A stretch of 64,000 nt of DNA from Branchiostoma floridae (GCF_000003815.2 NC_049997.1:14942213-15006212), one strand, 5' to 3'. Positions 36,033 to 48,050 are shown, counted from the first letter of the stretch. The notes: a model not told the origin generated them from the sequence alone. Made by a program: numbers and translations.

Positions 36033-39000
36033 CATTTTCATGAAAGCGGGGATTACCATCTGGCCACGTACGATTCACCCCAACAATTTACAGATTGTTT
36101 CTAGACAGCTTGCAAATGAAGGATTAGGTGTGCCAGGAGTTGTATTGGAAATCTATAGACAACACAGCATGGGCTCCCAGCAAGGTCAGAGGGTCTACAT
36201 AGGGATACAAAAACACCTTCAACTAATTGTTTACACTTTCATATTTCTGTCCTAATTTGCATAACATAGTTTTTATGATCATTCTGTCACATATAATTAT
36301 AGAGTGAATGTGATTGTACATAAAGATTTTATCTATATTCAATACAACTCTTGTTGGAAAACTTTCTTCTTTAGGTAGTTAAAACGTGCAAGTCAATATA
36401 ATGGTAAACAAGGGCTCTGTTGGGGTTTAAAAATGGTACTACCATGCATGGGTCAGCACATACTGATTAATTCCACTAAAGGGAATAGGCATGAGGGTGG
36501 GGCAATCATCAGGCAATCAGTGCAAAGCAGGGAGGATCGGGGATCACTTCTGACTTCAGGCCAAACAAAATTAGTTCTCCAGCAACAAACAGCCTGACCT
36601 AAATTTTTGTCATAAGAAAGCATTTAAGTATAAATAGTACTGCAGTATTCTTGCTAAGCTGTGCCTCATATTGGAATAATCCAGGTGGAACAGGATCAAA
36701 TTTGAATAAAACAAATATAGGCCTACTTCAGATACATGTATCTTTTAAAAACCCGATCCGGAGGTGCAATATACATTTCTAAGAAAGAAATGTATATTGC
36801 ATGCCCTTGAAACAAAGTTAGCGAACTAAGCAACTTTCGACTGGTGCAATTGGAAGACAAACAAATAAAAGTGCCTATTGGAGACTGAAACGAATATATT
36901 TTGGAAAAACACACTTCTCAAACTTTCGTATCCTTTATTTTCATACTTACAATCCTAAGTTGTGTATGAATTTTCCTGTTTGCATGTATATTGCAGCAAA
37001 TACAACTTTAAGAGTAAGTATAAGTCTTTCAGTTGAGACCCTTGAGTTGTTTGTTACATGAGCGTCCCTTCTTGTAGTTCAACCCATATCAAAGTGACAA
37101 ATCATATTTGTTTTTTACGACAGCATAATCACTGCGGAGGGCCTAAAATACGAAGATACCAGATTGGAAGCGTCAGGTAAGGCCGAGATTTGCGGCCCCC
37201 GTTATTGAATTAGAGTGGGAGGCCTGTGGTTGTCGATATCGCTTCCCAGTGCTGGATGGATGGATAGTGCGCAATAGTGGGTCCAACAAGGGTCAGGATA
37301 CAGGAAATTAAAATGTGGCTATTTTTTTAAGGATTAGCACTTCCACCGGTCTCATTGGATAACTACAATTAAGGTCTTTTTTTACGATTCAATCCATCAA
37401 TTACATGTAGTACATGGCACATTCTTCTTACTTACTTCTGGGAATCATAAATGTTCAAAGTGTTTTACTTATTATATATTATGTTACCTCCTATTACAAA
37501 ATCCTATATTATCAATCATCATATAACATTGAATCAATGAATGTGTGTTTTGTATAAATACTGTTCTACAGGATTGTGTTAAATTAGAGCTTAAAAAAAT
37601 ACTGCAAAACCTTCCTTCCCCCCCCCCCCCCCTACTGAAAAAATAAATCCATTTTCAGTATTTGCCCATCCAACATATTAAGGTACTATATCAGAGAGGA
37701 ATATTTCAATTTCACTTTTATCCAAAAATAGCTTCAGTCTTTAGTAATTAATGAAAGCTTAGAAGTACTTATGCCATTAGTAATTAGGGACAGATTAGTG
37801 TAATTTACAATAGCCAAGGGAATAGCATTTATGGCTGTCCTACTTTTCGTGACAGGTGAAATTGTGGCAGGTAGATACATTCCTCCTCTATTGGACAATC
37901 AACTTTCACTTTCGGAAAATAGCATTCATGCATTTATGCACTCAAACAGGTTTTCTTATGATGATAGGTTTTACAATTTTGAATAGTTGAGATGTAAACA
38001 TCTTGCAGAAAAACAAAACAACTGTAACGTATTGGCTTAAATGGGTCATTGCGTGAGCTTTGGATGTTAAACATTGGCAGCTTGGTTGCTTATTGCTAGG
38101 ATGACCCAGAAGTGCAAGAGTCTGGAAGAAGTTAACCAGGCATACACATGCCATTCCTGCATTGAATGCAATTAAAACTTTCTGTTGAAAAGAGTTGACG
38201 TCACTGTGGGAGTTTCCTCATAATAGACTTGGGGTAGGAGCTTGGAGTAATAAAAGTTGTACTCCTGTGTATGGTCAGAGAGCCAGATAACTAACACTGA
38301 AATAGTTTGGGGAATGCCCAGCCAATATAAGGCCCCCTTTTCACTGTACGGCAATCACTGAGCAACTTTACAGCGCCAAAAATTGGATCTGTGTAACCAC
38401 TGATTTCACAGTAAGAATATGAAGTAAAAGCATAATATAAAAGACAACAAAATACACTACATTTTTTAAGATATTCTTTATCTCTGAAATTTTTAAGCAG
38501 TCTATCAAATCTTTTGTTGATCAGTGGTCAGTCAGCAGTCACAGACTCTTGTGGAAACAGGGCAGTCAAGTTCAAGAACTATCTCAGTATCATAATTTTT
38601 AAACATACATGAGGTATGACAACATGTCATATTAGCGATAGGCGATAGCAATAAACCCCACTCATTACTACTTTCCATGCACACATTAAGAAGCCTACTT
38701 TTCACACACCCTTTAATGCAAAAGAGTATAACTTGGTTACACATACAAGTTATAAGCACACTACACTCCACAAACAAAGGAGAGAAGTCAAGATAATGAC
38801 AGGCTGTCAAAATTCCAACGAATGTTTCAATCGGAGTGAAATAACAGTGTTCTATTACAAAGGCAACACAGCTGTCCTATAAGTAAGACAAGTACATGAA
38901 CTAGTGAATGACTTTCATACTTTAGGGACACTGAGTTATCTCAAACCCCTCTAAATTACAGAGGTACAGAAGTTACAAACCGTTCTAGTCGCAGCTGCGA

Positions 39001-40168
39001 TCGCCCATTATTATCAAATTACCCACTATAAAGGCTGTTAATAAGGCCCTGCTATTGGAAATCCATACTCTACCTGAAGAGGCAATCTCGGCTGAACATG
39101 GTACTGAGACAGGTATAATTGGTGTGAATATTCTGTTTTTTTTCTTCGTTTCCATATTGTGATAGCTTAGACACATAAATCTAGAAACTATGGCTGTTAT
39201 TCTGTCCAACAAGAAGGGAAAATAGATTGAAACTTCAAGGCATGCTGCTGAAATATTTTCTTCTTTTCAAGAATGCAGGTTTTAAAATGATACTGTAATA
39301 TACAACAATGATTACGCAATATACAGCAATGATTACTCAACATGTTTAGGCTCCAAAATGGACAAAATACAACATAAATGCCTCTATTTCTGCATTTTGC
39401 CCTGCAAGACACCCAACATTGACACTGAAAAGCAGGAAGATAAGTATCTTCGACTTGAAGCCAAATAAATTGATAGCATGTGTCCACTACTGTTCGGAAT
39501 TAATGAATTTTTCATGGGTTTAATGATACCTGGAGGCTAATAGTAGTAATAGTCCAAGGACAAGTCGGCTAAATTAGACATGCCTTTCCGTGAAATAATT
39601 AATGACTTTTGGATCCAATGTAATCCCTGAATGAGCTTTTACTTTAGATACAGAGAAAAAATACATAGAATATGTCTTCCAGCTGTATCTCTAATAAAAT
39701 GATCTTCAACTATAGAAGGACTAAATCTTTTTTTCACAAAACTACTTTGAGCAAAGCTCATCCGTTTGCTCAAATCAATGTGGCTTTTAACGCACATTAG
39801 CTGCACAATTAAAAAAAGCGACATCTCCAAAACCCCCATGTTCAACCTCGCAACAGCTAAGTGCACTTCAAGCCATCAGAACTGTCTGCAAATCTGTCAA
39901 TCATTCTTCCCTGTGGCACGCGCGCCAACCTCGGCTGCAAAATGGGTTACGGTGGATAGAAATGTTGAAGCAGAGTGTTGGAAAGGCTTGGTTATTATGA
40001 AAAAAAACTTGCAGGACAGTGCGTTTGGGGAAAAGTCCGAACACAGCAGGTAAAGGAAACCGCTACAAATCCGATACACACGCAGATACATCAAGTTGCT
40101 ACATCAGTGAACAAGCCGCTATCTCTTCGGATAGTTTACGGGAATCGCTTTGATTCCTATTGCCTTAC
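36033..40168. other. Non-coding stretch
   Basis: No exon was seen between the SINE head and the signal-peptide exon. It contains a perfect hairpin at 36765, a run of 15 C at 37618-37632, and a two-unit duplication AATATACAACAATGATTAC / AATATACAGCAATGATTAC at about 39297-39343. If the gene starting at 40226 extends left, this is the start of its first intron. Confidence 0.5.
36765..36801. repeat. Perfect 16-bp hairpin
   Basis: TGCAATATACATTTCT, loop AAGAA, then the exact complement AGAAATGTATATTGCA. The stem is uninterrupted. It is shorter than a typical microRNA precursor, and flanking bases do not extend the pairing. It could be a small palindromic element or a structured RNA site. Confidence 0.8.
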
Positions 40169-40226
40169 CTGTTATGTGAGACAGGGTGCTGAGGAAGACG
40201 AGGATTGCCACGGCGGTTGTTCTCAT
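40169..40226 (-). CDS. First coding exon with signal peptide, secreted or membrane protein
   Basis: ATG at 40226 begins MRTTAVAILVFLSTLSHIT, a typical signal peptide: an Arg-containing n-region, a hydrophobic AVAILVFL core and a small-residue end. The exon ends ACAG/GTAAGG (donor at 40169/40168), phase 1. The start context is GTCAAAATGA with A at -3. The region upstream is CpG-rich, as at a promoter. The remaining exons must lie to the left, and the only well-supported exon there (4612-4764) also begins in phase 1. Joined, they would give a Gly codon at the junction. Frame chance is one in three, so the link is unproven. The mature protein and family are unknown. Confidence 0.6.
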
Positions 40227-40542
40227 TTTGACGGGCGGCTTCGCTAGATCTAGCCGCTGGCGGGATTCCCAGTTGAAGCGCGGCGCGGGATGTGTGATGC
40301 TGAAGGCCCGCCGAAGAACGCGTGACTCCGCCGTCGATAAATTGACTCACTCGCTTGAAACACTGCGGTTTACCGGCTCACAGGACCTCAAAACTTCACT
40401 AACAAGGGAAGATACTGTCTAGACAAAGAAATCTGAGGAAAACTTTCTTTTTCTTGAGGAAAATATCGCTGGAAAATGTTGAAAAAACAACTCTCTCCTC
40501 ACTGTTGGAAGTCACTCAGCTTCTGTCGTCCGACGGCCACGG

Positions 40543-40554
40543 TCCTATTTATGG
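40543..40554 (-). promoter_or_regulatory. TATA-like box upstream of the signal-peptide exon
   Basis: On the minus strand GCCATAAATAGG lies about 320 bp upstream of the ATG at 40226, within a CpG-rich region. Two CCAAT words lie further upstream at about 40840-40860. A start site near 40515-40520 would give a 5' UTR of about 290 bases, unless a further intron is present. Confidence 0.35.
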
Positions 40555-41151
40555 CCTGAACCACTCAGCTGCGGGGGTGGGCAGGACGGAAATGCGTCTG
40601 TCAAATACGCACAGGACGGGGGGTTATGGGAGAATCTCAAGACCCCACGGGACGATACCGTGAGAGCATTGCTGCCAGCGTTTTTGTTTATTTATGCACG
40701 GCTTCCCGCCATTGCGTTATTTCCCCACTTCTCTACTATCGTAAGGAAAAAGACGACATTCGATGCATCCGAAATGCCAGAGATCGAAGTCCAGATATAC
40801 ACTTTTCATGGCTCATTAGCTTTCTCCTTCCAACACTATTGGTTGCCGTGATTGGGCATATGATGAATGTTCATAACGAATGATGGAATGTGCGATGGAC
40901 AAATTGATGATAACCATGTGTAGCAGTAGATGGCTGATAATATCAAAGGAAAAAGGACGGCTCACACGCGATTTCAACGTGACATCAAAGACAAACGCCC
41001 AACACCACTCCAAATGCCCGAAGATGATACCTCAAAGAAATCATGCACCTGAGCTTCAACTTTTCAGGGGTCTCGTTTGTACGTAACAAGGAACAGTCCA
41101 AGAAAGATAGTGGGCGAGGGGTGAAAATTACTTCAGAACAGTATTTTGTTG
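40555..41151. other. Upstream region of the signal-peptide gene
   Basis: Moderately GC-rich with no exon seen. It contains the paired CCAAT words at about 40840-40860 on the minus strand. Short frames on both strands lack support. Confidence 0.4.
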
Positions 41152-41329
41152 GTAATCTCCAAGCAGATCCTACTAGCATAAGATAGTATAAAAAACTGGC
41201 AGAGGAGTGAAGTCGGCCTATGATTGTGTATGCTCCGGTGCCCGTCTGACTCCCTTTGGCCGGCTATACTAGTACTCCTTGGCCAGCTTTGACTATCTTA
41301 TGGCACCGTAGGATCTGCTTGGAGATTAC
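41152..41329. mobile_element. MITE with GTAATCTCC termini and 7-bp target duplication
   Basis: A 178-bp element beginning GTAATCTCCAAGCAGATCCT and ending AGGATCTGCTTGGAGATTAC, with the inverted repeats extending imperfectly through ACTATCTTATG. TTTGTTG is repeated at 41145-41151 and 41330-41336. No ORF. The terminal word is also found just after the stop codons of both MS4A-like genes. Confidence 0.85.
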
Positions 41330-41336
41330 TTTGTTG

Positions 41337-42517
41337 GGTTAATGAATGAATGAAGACCTTTAATGTTAATGTAGAACCCCTCCCCCTTCTCGTCTAATCG
41401 TTTTTCATCACCTCAATTCATTTTATATTCTATTAACCCCAACGATTCTTAATGATCAAACCCAAATTTTGTGCTAAACTGTGCGTGATTTTGACATTGA
41501 GTGTCAGCAGGAGTGGAGAGTCAGTACGTTGAAACCTGCATGTGATGTAACAGGCGATCCGATTGGCCAGACTCTGTTATATGTCTTATATACTTTGTCT
41601 GACCCTTCCCTCATGACCTCAATGAAAAGCGGCCTGCAGGCCGATTTGAGCTTTCATTAATATACAAACAAGACATAGCCTTACTAGGACTACTAGCTAT
41701 GCAGAGGATATAGTTGAAGACAAGAATCAGAAATAATTCTTAGCCAGAAATTCTCGTTATAGTTTTGAATTATCGATTATATCGATCGACATTCTAGCAA
41801 CAAAATACTACATAGCAAGGTCCGTCAGAATATCAACTTTAATGTTATATTCTGCTTCGTTTTGTTTTCTATATACCAGTATCTAAGAATGATATCTTCA
41901 AGTCATACAGACAAAGTCGAGTCACTTGACATTCCATTACCTCCTACCTCCGTTTCGTGTCGTGAATTGAGAAGTTCCTATTTTTACAACCACCCGCCAA
42001 TCGCAATGGTATTTCGGTAACAACTTGGCAGTCAATTTACCTCAGTAGACCAGAATGTCAAGTGGAGAAACGACTAGACAGGAGACATCTATAAACTCCT
42101 TTCATAGAAATGGCATCCTCGTTCTAAAAAGGGTAGAGAATGGGCAAGAGCTACTTTCCCCTATAGACCTACCCGCTTTGTATCTTCTCCCAGAAGGTAA
42201 TGTTTTCGGTGCATTTTTTTACTTCCGTGTTTTGTTTCCAACATAACTCGAGACACTGTTGACGGATAATAATGATATTTGGTAAGTAGGATCGGGATAA
42301 CGAAGGTCAAGTTCTATGATGGACATCCTATTCCTAGCGGCTTTCTGAGGTACTGCAGTGAAAATTCCTGTTTCAATATCTCGTTTCTGGACACGCTTGG
42401 GTCGTGTTTTTTTTAGAGAGATAGCTCTTGGCACAGAGAATATGTTGTGCAGATTTGACCTCCTAGCGGCTTTTATTTGGAACTGCAGGGGTCAGTTTTC
42501 TTTGAGATTTCTAATCT
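41337..42517. other. Non-coding stretch
   Basis: No supportable exon. CCTAGCGGCTTTCTGAGG at about 42332 and CCTAGCGGCTTTTATTTGG at about 42463 suggest a short local duplication. Confidence 0.4.
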
Positions 42518-42829
42518 TCAGACACTGATCGCAATATCTTCACTCAGCCCTGGTTCTAATGATCTCACGATTATCACCAGGATTTCCCTGCAGCTAAAAG
42601 TCACTTTTTTTACCTCCATTAAGGTGACGGCCGTATACGAATACCTTTGACTTTTCTCCGTAGGCAAGTCTATTCTTCCCAAAATGGCTTGACCGACAGT
42701 AGCGCTGCGTTCCCTTTGTGTTGATGTATCGTCCGCGCTAGCTTGGCTGACCGTTGAGGCTACCATATCAACACTTTTATCTAGAAACTCTATCGATTTT
42801 CTACCCCCAACCGTCCACCACTGGTGCAC
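42518..42829 (-). CDS. Weak coding candidate, unrecognised
   Basis: A 103-codon minus-strand frame. An internal Met at residue 22 begins MVASTVSQASADD, followed by a Ser/Thr/Gln/Arg-rich part (TSTQRERSATVGQAILGRID) that reads like a cytosolic N-terminus. A weak donor (AAAG/GTATTC) at about 42644 could end a first exon there. No domain is recognised, and the 3' half is less coding-like. It may be chance. Confidence 0.18.
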   Translation of the reverse strand: MHQWWTVGGRKSIEFLDKSVDMVASTVSQASADDTSTQRERSATVGQAILGRIDLPTEKSQRYSYTAVTLMEVKKVTFSCREILVIIVRSLEPGLSEDIAISV

Positions 42830-43039
42830 AAACTCGCGCGACTAGCCTTTGAGTTGGGATTGAAAAAATAAATCAGTATTGTCGTGTATATGTGATAAGC
42901 CGCATAAAAAGTAAAGATAGTTTTGCGTTAGTTTTAGTAGGGATCTGTGCGAGTATGTATATGCAACCTCCGTACGTACATCCATTGGATAAGGAAAGAA
43001 ATAAAACTTTGGCATAAAATATCATCTCATGTTGAGGTT

Positions 43040-43293
43040 AGGGGTGGGTACCGGTACAGAAAATTCATCAGGAAAGGCACGGTCCAGGTCCAGAGGATCA
43101 GGTCCAGGTCCAGATTTGAACCTGGACCTGATTGTATGTGAAAACTTGTGAATGGGAAATACTGGATTTCTGTTTGATGGAGTTTCCGACTTCTACTGCA
43201 TGACTGGCATTTCAAAATCATGTCTTCATGTAAACAACACTAATTACCGCTGTCAAACTTGGTGGAAATGACTATCAACTCTCCTCTACCTTT
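43040..43293 (-). mobile_element. ACCGGTCC-family MITE, copy C, truncated and inverted
   Basis: It begins AGGGGTGGGTACCGGTACAG, the clean terminal sequence of the family. It passes through AGGTCCAGAGGATCAGGTCC and AAAACTTGTGAATGG and stops near CAACTCTCCTCT, which matches the middle of copy A. The other half is missing. Confidence 0.75.
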
Positions 43294-43525
43294 GAGGTTA
43301 TCATTCATTTCATTTCCCCCCTCTTTTATACCTTTCTTACTCTATCTATCCACTAGTATCCAACGCACTGTGATAAACATGTGTGTTGATACACCATTTA
43401 ACTACATGCACCATTAAAAACATGATACCTAAATACTACACCAACCCATCTATTCAAGATCGTCTACATGACATTTGCCCTACATATTCCCCACCTAATG
43501 GCTTTTCTCGACTTCTCAATACGTT

Positions 43526-43690
43526 ACCGTAACCCTAGATTCTGTGTAGCCTCTACCAGGCTCTTTGGGCTGTCAAAACGAGTAAGACTTTGTCTGTGCC
43601 TTTCGCCCATTCTCCTGCATTCTCCGTAACCCTAGATTTTGTGTAGCCTCTACCAGGCTTTATGGGGCTGTCAAAACGTGTGAGACATAG
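43526..43690 (+). repeat. Two-copy direct repeat (96-bp spacing)
   Basis: CCGTAACCCTAGATT, TGTGTAGCCTCTACCAGGCT and GGCTGTCAAAACG occur in the same order starting at about 43528 and again at 43624. The copies differ at a few bases. TAGCCTCTACCAGGCT may itself be a transposon end. Confidence 0.8.
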
Positions 43691-44397
43691 ACCATACAGA
43701 CTTGGCCTCTGGATTTCACCCCTTTTAAATTTATAGTTCAGTCTAAGCGCATACGCCCTACTAAAAGCAAAGGCAAGACGAAATTTCGATTTTTTTTTCT
43801 CTCTTCTTCTTTTAGTTTGGGTTTTTCCACTGGTACAACCATGAAACTTAACAATCAAGAAGAATTTATACCACACCATTCGTCTGCTAGGAGACCAGAA
43901 TAATCTCTATTTTGCTCATTTCTAAAAGTCAGACGTTATAATGCGCTGTCTGCGGAAGGATGCTACGGTGGGTGTGGTTATTGTATATCGAGTGATATTG
44001 ACTCACATACACAAGACGCTTTGATATGGCGAAGGGAAAGTAAAATGAACCCAAGTGACGTCACGCAGCCTGGCGGATGTGGACGGGACGACATGGTCCC
44101 CAGTTAGGGACATTTCCTCTCGTGGGGGTACTGGCACAATGACTGTCATATTTTGGGGGGAACGACAGTGATATATACAGATTAACATGTATGTTAACAG
44201 TAACAGTGAGAGCACGATAAACGGAATAATTTAACCTCTAAAAATGCCTATTTCGTGAGCAATTATTCTGGCAAATTCTGTCAGGGTGAGTTTTCTTACA
44301 TGTATATCCGTTTATTGCTACGAAAAAATGCCTATTTCGTGCACGCGTGAACAATATTTGTCAAATACTCTCTGTGTACGTTGTCTTAGATACTAGT

Positions 44398-44610
44398 ACG
44401 TTTGCTGTTGAAAACGAAAAATGCTCGAGGATTTAGTTTCGCGAAAATAGAGTGTTCGTGGTGTTTTTGAGTTCAAGGGAAAGAAACAAGGGAAGAGATA
44501 AGCTGAAGAGAAAATAACAATTTCGCGGTGGCTTTAAGTTGGCGATAAAGAGGTAACAGTCAAAGTGTGGACATAATTTTAAAATACTGCGACCATTTCC
44601 CGTTACAGTA
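44398..44610 (+). mobile_element. Degenerate TACTGTAAATG / CGCGG-family element
   Basis: TTTAGTTTCGCGAAAATAGAG, TTCGCGGTGGCTTTAAGTTG and CCGTTACAGTATTG recall the family at 13352 and 25855, but the copy is strongly diverged and its ends are unclear. Confidence 0.45.
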
Positions 44611-44943
44611 TTGCGTATCCGGTCAAGTTTAAGAGTTGGAAAAGATATCGATTTGTTACTCTAACACCACACAAGAGCAAAGCAAGAAAGGTCCCAACCT
44701 TTCTGTTCTGTTCTTCGATAAAAAAAATGTCGTCCGTTGTTTACAAATTGCAAAAACTTCCTTTCCGGAAAGCCGTAAGGTTCAGGTAAAAGGTCCATAT
44801 GTATCTCTTCACTGTTACAGTTCTAAACCTTGGTGGTGACACGTTTGCCTCAGCCTGGTCTACTTCCGGGTAGCGGCTCACTGTTTTGGGACAACCGTCA
44901 ACACAAACAAGGGGAAAACCCAGGAATTCACCCTGAAGGAATA

Positions 44944-45208
44944 CTAGAGTTCTGACTCACAGTCGAGAAAAGAAACCCTATCAAAGGGGAAACCAGACCA
45001 ACTACGATTGCGGGTCCCTTTCAGTCTGTTTCTTAAGTTGTATCCAGTGTTGTCTGGAAGAGATAACGATTTAGATAACCTGGGTTTTACGTCACGACCC
45101 TTAATTTGTTGATAGAGGTTTGAGTCATTTTGTGATGACGGACGGCTGCCATATGAACTCTTCTTTCGAACCTTCCTGGCCAAAATGACAGTCTTCATTT
45201 TCAATTGC
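44944..45208 (-). CDS. Possible C-terminal exon, unrecognised basic Ser-rich protein
   Basis: A minus-strand frame of about 87 codons ending in TAG. The frame stays open upstream to 45249 (101 codons in all). A candidate acceptor GGTTACAG lies at 45209-45210. The translation includes KTVILARKVRKKSSYGSRPS, then LYQQIKGRDVKPRLSKSLSL and ends SFLDCESEL. It is rich in Lys/Arg/Ser and could be a cytosolic or nuclear tail. Codon use is mixed and the acceptor has a poor pyrimidine tract. No family recognised. It may be a real 3' exon, a mobile-element remnant, or chance. Confidence 0.28.
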
Positions 45209-45396
45209 CTGTAACCATTATCATCATAAACATACAATGAATAGACCACAAAAATGCATTAAAACCCCAAGTTAGTAACGTTAATACTCTTATCTTTATA
45301 AGTTACCGTTAAACTTTATCAAAGTCTGAAAGTAGGAAAATTGTGCCAGTGAGATTAACGTTATCACAAATCCTTCGCCTTTCATACCTTTAGTCA

Positions 45397-45616
45397 GTAA
45401 CGCTAGCTCACCTTTATCCGCGGGGTAACCTATATCCGTTGTTTTTCAAAATAGTGTATTTAGGCACATCAAGTCGACGGGTGGTAGTTTTAAATGGCAA
45501 TGTACTGAAAATATTGAATTTTTAAACCAACGTCCGTAAACGTGATATCACCAAATACCCTGATTTAGATACAACGGATATAGGTTACCCAACGGGTAAA
45601 GGTGAACTAGCGTTAC
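45397..45616. mobile_element. Palindromic MITE with GTAACGCTAG termini, copy 1
   Basis: It begins GTAACGCTAGCTCACCTTTA and ends AAAGGTGAACTAGCGTTAC. The inverted repeats continue inward through GGGTAACCTATATCCGTTG, about 45 bases in all. No ORF. A second copy lies at 60886-61126. Confidence 0.85.
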
Positions 45617-46577
45617 ATCGTATGGGACAGCTGGCAAATGTCCAACTTTAGTCTCTCCAGCGCTGTAAGTATAAGACAGGATGTTAGCTGTAGTTGGAAA
45701 TCCCTCTGTATACAGTCTGAGTTTATCACTATATTTAACCGTGTTTCTGAGTTCTGAGAAGTCAGACGAGCGTTGGTCCACCCATCCATGTAGCCCCATT
45801 TGATTTGGTAGCTTGATGCAAAGACAAGGTATTTATCAATGCGAACATTATGTATAGCATGTCATGTTGGGCAGAAAAAATATTTAGAAGTCTACAGGGA
45901 ATTCGAAAGAAAGATCAAACACTTACGTAGGTTGCTACAGCGTCTCAAAAATTGCAACATCAGAGTAATAGTTGCACAAACTCTCTAAACTCTCGTTTGG
46001 TTGGATTTTTTTTATTTGGAAACTGCGGGAGATAGATACTAGTCGCTAAATCGCAAGCAATATTCAAGAACGTTTCATAAAGAGAAGAAAGTATCAGCCA
46101 CTCTAATCTACTTCGTCTAATATTGTCGCAGGCGTGTCCAATTACAGTTATCGTGATGGCGATTTTGTGCGAAGGTCTTGCAAAATTGCGTGTCCAGATC
46201 CCTCATATGAGATACCTCCCAAGATTGCTGTTTTCCAATAGACTCTGCACATATTGCGCGGCACAGAAAAAGTAGATAAGTAACGTCCTATTCTGGGTTG
46301 CGACGTAATGCCATGTTGTGAAAAAAACAAGTCTACGTTATATTTGAAAAAGTTTCAACTTTGTCCCAACACAACAGAAGAAAGACCCGCAATAATTTTT
46401 GGGGGGGGGGGGCTTTCATTCAGAAAGTTATGTCATGTGGTACACGTAGATCTATCTGATGTGAAGTAATGATTTATATAATGGCTTGAGCCTAATATAC
46501 TATTCAAGAATATCTGTATACGGACTAGATATGATACGCACAAGTGTAACAGTCCCCTAAAACCGCCATTCGGCGAA
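45617..46577. other. No supportable gene
   Basis: A minus-strand frame (ATG at 45799) runs to the edge of the MITE with a plausible peptide (FSELRNTVKYSDKLRLYTEG). It has no splice support other than GTAACG, which is the MITE end itself, so it is left uncalled. A run of 11 G lies near 46400. Confidence 0.35.
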
Positions 46578-46712
46578 ACACACTGGTAGCTTCTGTATCT
46601 GTAGAGTCGGCGTAGCTACCCTTCGGTGTAACACACTGGCTTCTGTATCTAAATCTGTATAGCCGGTATAACACTTTGGCCAATCACACCAGCTTCTGTA
46701 TCTGTGCCTGTA
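46578..46712 (+). repeat. Three imperfect tandem units
   Basis: ACACACTGGTAGCTTCTGTATC, ACACACTGGCTTCTGTATCT and ACACCAGCTTCTGTATCTG occur at about 50-60 bp spacing with diverged linkers. Confidence 0.55.
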
Positions 46713-47080
46713 TTTCAAAACAAAGTTAGCTCAAAAGTAATACTTTAAGTAAGTTTAAAAACAGTACTGACAAGAATATATCTGTAAACGTACACGCTTT
46801 GAGTCTTCAAACTTGATTGTTGATTATTTAGATTGCAGAATGCCACGCAGTAACAATTTCAAAACCATATGTTACGGAACTTAATATCCTTGACTTCTAG
46901 ACAATGTCCGTTAGGAAATCGTTTCTTAGATGTTTTGGAGTCGGCTAGATCTGCCCTACATTCGTAGACATCGGCAATTGAGTTTTCATGTACATCTTCA
47001 AAGACCTCAAAGTCCAATCCAACTAATCAAATATCCGCGGTTGTCCTTTGTAGGTTTCTACCGCAGACGACGGCGCAAGT

Positions 47081-47092
47081 TTTGGCGGGAAA
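47081..47092 (+). promoter_or_regulatory. Perfect E2F site in a CpG-rich promoter-like segment
   Basis: TTTGGCGGGAAA is the classical E2F/DP consensus, followed by TTTCGCGCGC at about 47104-47113. The segment 47030-47165 is CpG-rich against an AT-rich background. About 70 bp downstream, ATG at 47165 opens a seven-codon frame (MTESVWS) ending at a good donor TCAG/GTAAAG (47186/47187). This is the layout of a small plus-strand first exon, but no RNA evidence exists. Confidence 0.35.
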
Positions 47093-47469
47093 TCTTCAGC
47101 ATATTTCGCGCGCTTTGCGGTTGCAGACGACCTGTTTTACCTGATACCTTCCCCGGGGGGTAAGATGACTGAATCTGTGTGGTCAGGTAAAGAAAATAAG
47201 GGACACACCGAGATATATCCTATTGACTCATCTGGGCGGCTCAAAAATAGACATTTGAGGAAATTCTTTGGTTCCTTAAATTTTCAGACAACATACCGCC
47301 CACCGGTTAACTCGTGTAACGTTACCACAGCTAGCTAACGTTATCTGAAATGTTTCGAATGCTTTCGATCTTGTAGAGCGGTAGATGAACTCTGAGTTTT
47401 AAAAAATGTTTTTCGAAATTTGTTTTGCTTCCTCTAAGTTTACCATGATTTTTTAAGGAAAATCACTGG

Positions 47470-47560
47470 ATGGCAGAAGACTGGATTCTTTTCTTTCTCT
47501 TTTTGTCATTCTTTCTGTGTCTCGAAATATTTGTTGCCTTCAATATTCTTTGTTACTTGG
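47470..47560 (+). CDS. Short hydrophobic exon candidate
   Basis: ATG at 47470 begins MAEDWILFFLFLSFFLCLE and continues hydrophobic for 30 codons, ending at a strong donor CTTGG/GTGAGC (47560/47561), phase 1. It would be a single transmembrane or signal-anchor segment. T-rich low-complexity DNA (TTTCTTTCT) can mimic Phe/Leu codons, so chance is a real possibility. It follows the E2F-bearing segment by about 370 bp. Confidence 0.2.
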
Positions 47561-48050
47561 GTGAGCTTTTTTTTCAATTTATCCTTCCTGGCTTTCTTAT
47601 ATTTGCCAAACGGTGACTCCTGGTTTTCTCCGGCTTTTCCGGTTGATTTGCGTTGTTTTCATATCTAATTTGTGTCCTGAAAACCCCCCAGGTATCCTTG
47701 GGGTGAAAAGTTTCCCCTGCGTGTGTGTTTAATCAGGGGCGCGTGTCTTTGGTTTGGTGCGGATGACCTCCCATGACCCAGCGCCACAGGGACGGTGTCT
47801 GAACCGGTTAAAATCATGATTACACGGCAATGTGCGGTGCAGTGGTACAACACGTATCAGTAACGCTAGGGGAATGGTCGGCAGTGGTTGGAAAGGTACG
47901 AGTCTGGATCCAAAAACAGGCCAACTGAGAATTCCTCAGCTCTGGGGCCAATATGCCTCCAAGGAAATTCAACCAAACAGGCTGTCCCTGAGTAAGACCC
48001 TGATAAGCACGATAGGTATAACAGTAGAAGCCGTTTATTTGCACACCTAA

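Noticed and set aside
40543-40554. CArG box (SRF site) reading of CCATAAATAGG
   Set aside because: There are seven A/T bases between CC and GG instead of six. It is kept only as a TATA-like word.
45548-45799. Minus-strand 83-codon frame next to the MITE at 45397
   Set aside because: The peptide looks plausible, but its last third is MITE sequence and the only donor candidate (GTAACG) is the MITE terminus itself.
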